NCBI GenBank assembly: GCA_019313025.1
Contig: JAFDCA010000038.1
Span: forward strand, 1 to 7,718
Length of the DNA stretch: 7,718 bases
DNA from: Deltaproteobacteria bacterium
GTDB taxonomy: Bacteria > Desulfobacterota > Desulfobacteria > Desulfobacterales > UBA11574
Reading direction: 5' to 3'
Shown one piece after another: positions 7,216 through 7,718 of this stretch. Both the position numbers and the translations under genes were made by a program. Position 1 is the first letter of the stretch. The number at the start of each line of letters is the position of its first letter. Under the pieces are notes generated by a model. That model worked only from the letters and a program-made list of their open reading frames with translations. It did not search any database and was not told the origin of the DNA.

Positions 7216-7342
7216 GCTGAGGAAGGCCTTATGCTTGGCTGCTCTGCCCAATAAGCCGACATGAAGGAAATCTGGATTCATCAAATGGCAAAACTTGTTA
7301 TTACCGTTATATTTAAAAAAGTTCAATAAAATTTAACACGTT

Positions 7343-7371
7343 ATTGTATAAACTTATCATCTTAAAGTCAT
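7343..7371 (-). promoter_or_regulatory. Candidate sigma-70-type promoter of the radical SAM gene
   Basis: On the minus strand ATGACT (7366-7371; 4 of 6 matches to TTGACA) and TACAAT (7343-7348; 5 of 6 matches to TATAAT) are spaced by 17 bases. Transcription would begin near 7336 and leave a leader of about 140 bases before the ATG at 7197. No B12 riboswitch box was recognised in that leader. Confidence 0.4.
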
Positions 7372-7532
7372 AAATGTCGATTTCAACAAACAATGGGTTA
7401 GTTTTGAAACAAACGCGCTCTAACTTTGAAAATGTTTCGGTTGTTTACAATCGCTCCAAAAAAGACTATTGTACCGTCTTGTTCATTATTATGGTCTACA
7501 TTCGACAGCAAAATAAAACGCTTTAAATTTCC

Positions 7533-7549
7533 CCGCGTAAAACTCGCGG
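7533..7549. repeat. Perfect 5-bp GC hairpin CCGCG / CGCGG
   Basis: CCGCG (7533-7537) and CGCGG (7545-7549) enclose a seven-base AT-rich loop. No T run follows on either strand, so it does not look like a simple intrinsic terminator. It lies 13 bases before the probable repeat element and may be part of the same unit. Confidence 0.4.
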
Positions 7550-7562
7550 TATAAAAAGACTC

Positions 7563-7655
7563 GCAAATTCCGAGCACTAAGGTGCACTTGTTGTAGGCCG
7601 CCGTGACAAGGAATGCAGCGAAACGCAGAAGTTGAACTTATTACATAGCCGTCAA
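7563..7655. repeat. Probable dispersed repeat / structured intergenic element
   Basis: This stretch of about 93 bases differs in texture from its AT-rich surroundings and holds several short hairpins: GCAC-TAAG-GTGC (7573-7584), CTTGT...ACAAG (7587-7591 with 7606-7610) and GCG-AAA-CGC (7618-7626). It runs from GCAAATTCCGAG to TAGCCGTCAAA. From memory it resembles a family of roughly 90-base intergenic repeats in Desulfobacterales genomes whose reverse strand reads like TTCTGCGTTTCGCTGCAT...CACGGCGGCCTAC...TCGGAATTTGC. I cannot verify this here. No open reading frame fits it. Whether it is transcribed or mobile is unknown. Confidence 0.4.
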
Positions 7656-7667
7656 ACATAATAAACC

Positions 7668-7718
7668 ATGAAGATAATTGACGCCCTAAAACCCCTTCAT
7701 TTGGCTGACCCGGAACTG
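7668..7718 (+). CDS. Possible start of a plus-strand gene (cut by window edge)
   Basis: ATG at 7668 opens a frame of 17 codons that stays open to the right edge; the peptide begins MKIIDALKPLHLADPEL, which reads like ordinary protein. No Shine-Dalgarno sequence is visible upstream (AACATAATAAACC), so the start, or the gene itself, is uncertain. If real, it is divergent from the radical SAM gene. No family can be assigned from 17 residues. Confidence 0.3.
   Translation, partial: MKIIDALKPLHLADPEL

Larger units (their letters stand above)
7198..7667. other. Gene-poor intergenic region
   Basis: No coding frame with a good start is seen. The part next to the radical SAM gene (7198-7340) is its likely leader, with the ribosome site and a candidate promoter just beyond. 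From 7372 to about 7530 the sequence is AT-rich with no recognised feature. The right part (7531-7655) is more GC-rich and structured, holding a perfect hairpin (7533-7549) and a probable repeat element (7563-7655). Confidence 0.6.

Noticed and set aside
7198..7340. Cobalamin riboswitch in the leader of the B12-type radical SAM gene
   Set aside because: No B12-box-like motif was found; the weak GGCTTAT/ATAAGGCC pairing near the ribosome site is imperfect.
7632..7662. Plus-strand promoter-like pair TTGAAC and CATAAT
   Set aside because: The 19-base spacer is long and the start of transcription would fall at the ATG itself, requiring leaderless translation.

Overview
The window most resembles the chromosome of an anaerobic, sulfate-reducing-type bacterium of the Desulfobacterota (Desulfobacterales-like). 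The reasons are a soluble heterodisulfide-reductase-type operon (hdrC-hdrB-hdrA) with an unusually large HdrA, a small regulator with a CW/CP-type cysteine-rich domain of a kind I associate with this group, and a cobalamin-binding radical SAM protein of a type common there. This is inferred from protein character; no taxonomic marker is present.

Layout: all confident genes lie on the minus strand, so they read from high to low coordinates. From the right edge: a gene-poor stretch (7198-7667) with a probable dispersed repeat or structured element at about 7563-7655; possibly the first 17 codons of a plus-strand gene at the right edge (7668-7718); a B12-binding radical SAM protein (5401-7197); an AT-rich gap with a possible terminator and a promoter/operator region; an XRE-type helix-turn-helix protein with an eight-cysteine C-terminal domain (4722-5141); a 236-base leader with two inverted repeats; then hdrC (3850-4485), hdrB (3017-3850) and hdrA (from 3017, running off the left edge).

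The three hdr genes form one translationally coupled unit: both internal junctions are TGATG stop/start overlaps. HdrC carries two 4Fe-4S clusters, HdrB two CCG cysteine motifs, and HdrA two FAD domains plus several Fe-S clusters, so the set can form a cytoplasmic electron-bifurcating or -confurcating complex. Its electron donor and its disulfide or other acceptor cannot be read from the window. HdrA is a fusion: an FAD half with an inserted ferredoxin module precedes a classical-looking HdrA whose own FAD domain lacks that insert. The HTH protein immediately upstream, in the same direction, is a candidate redox- or metal-responsive regulator of the operon. The radical SAM gene appears to be a separate transcription unit.

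No tRNA, rRNA, CRISPR array, insertion sequence or phage gene was seen.
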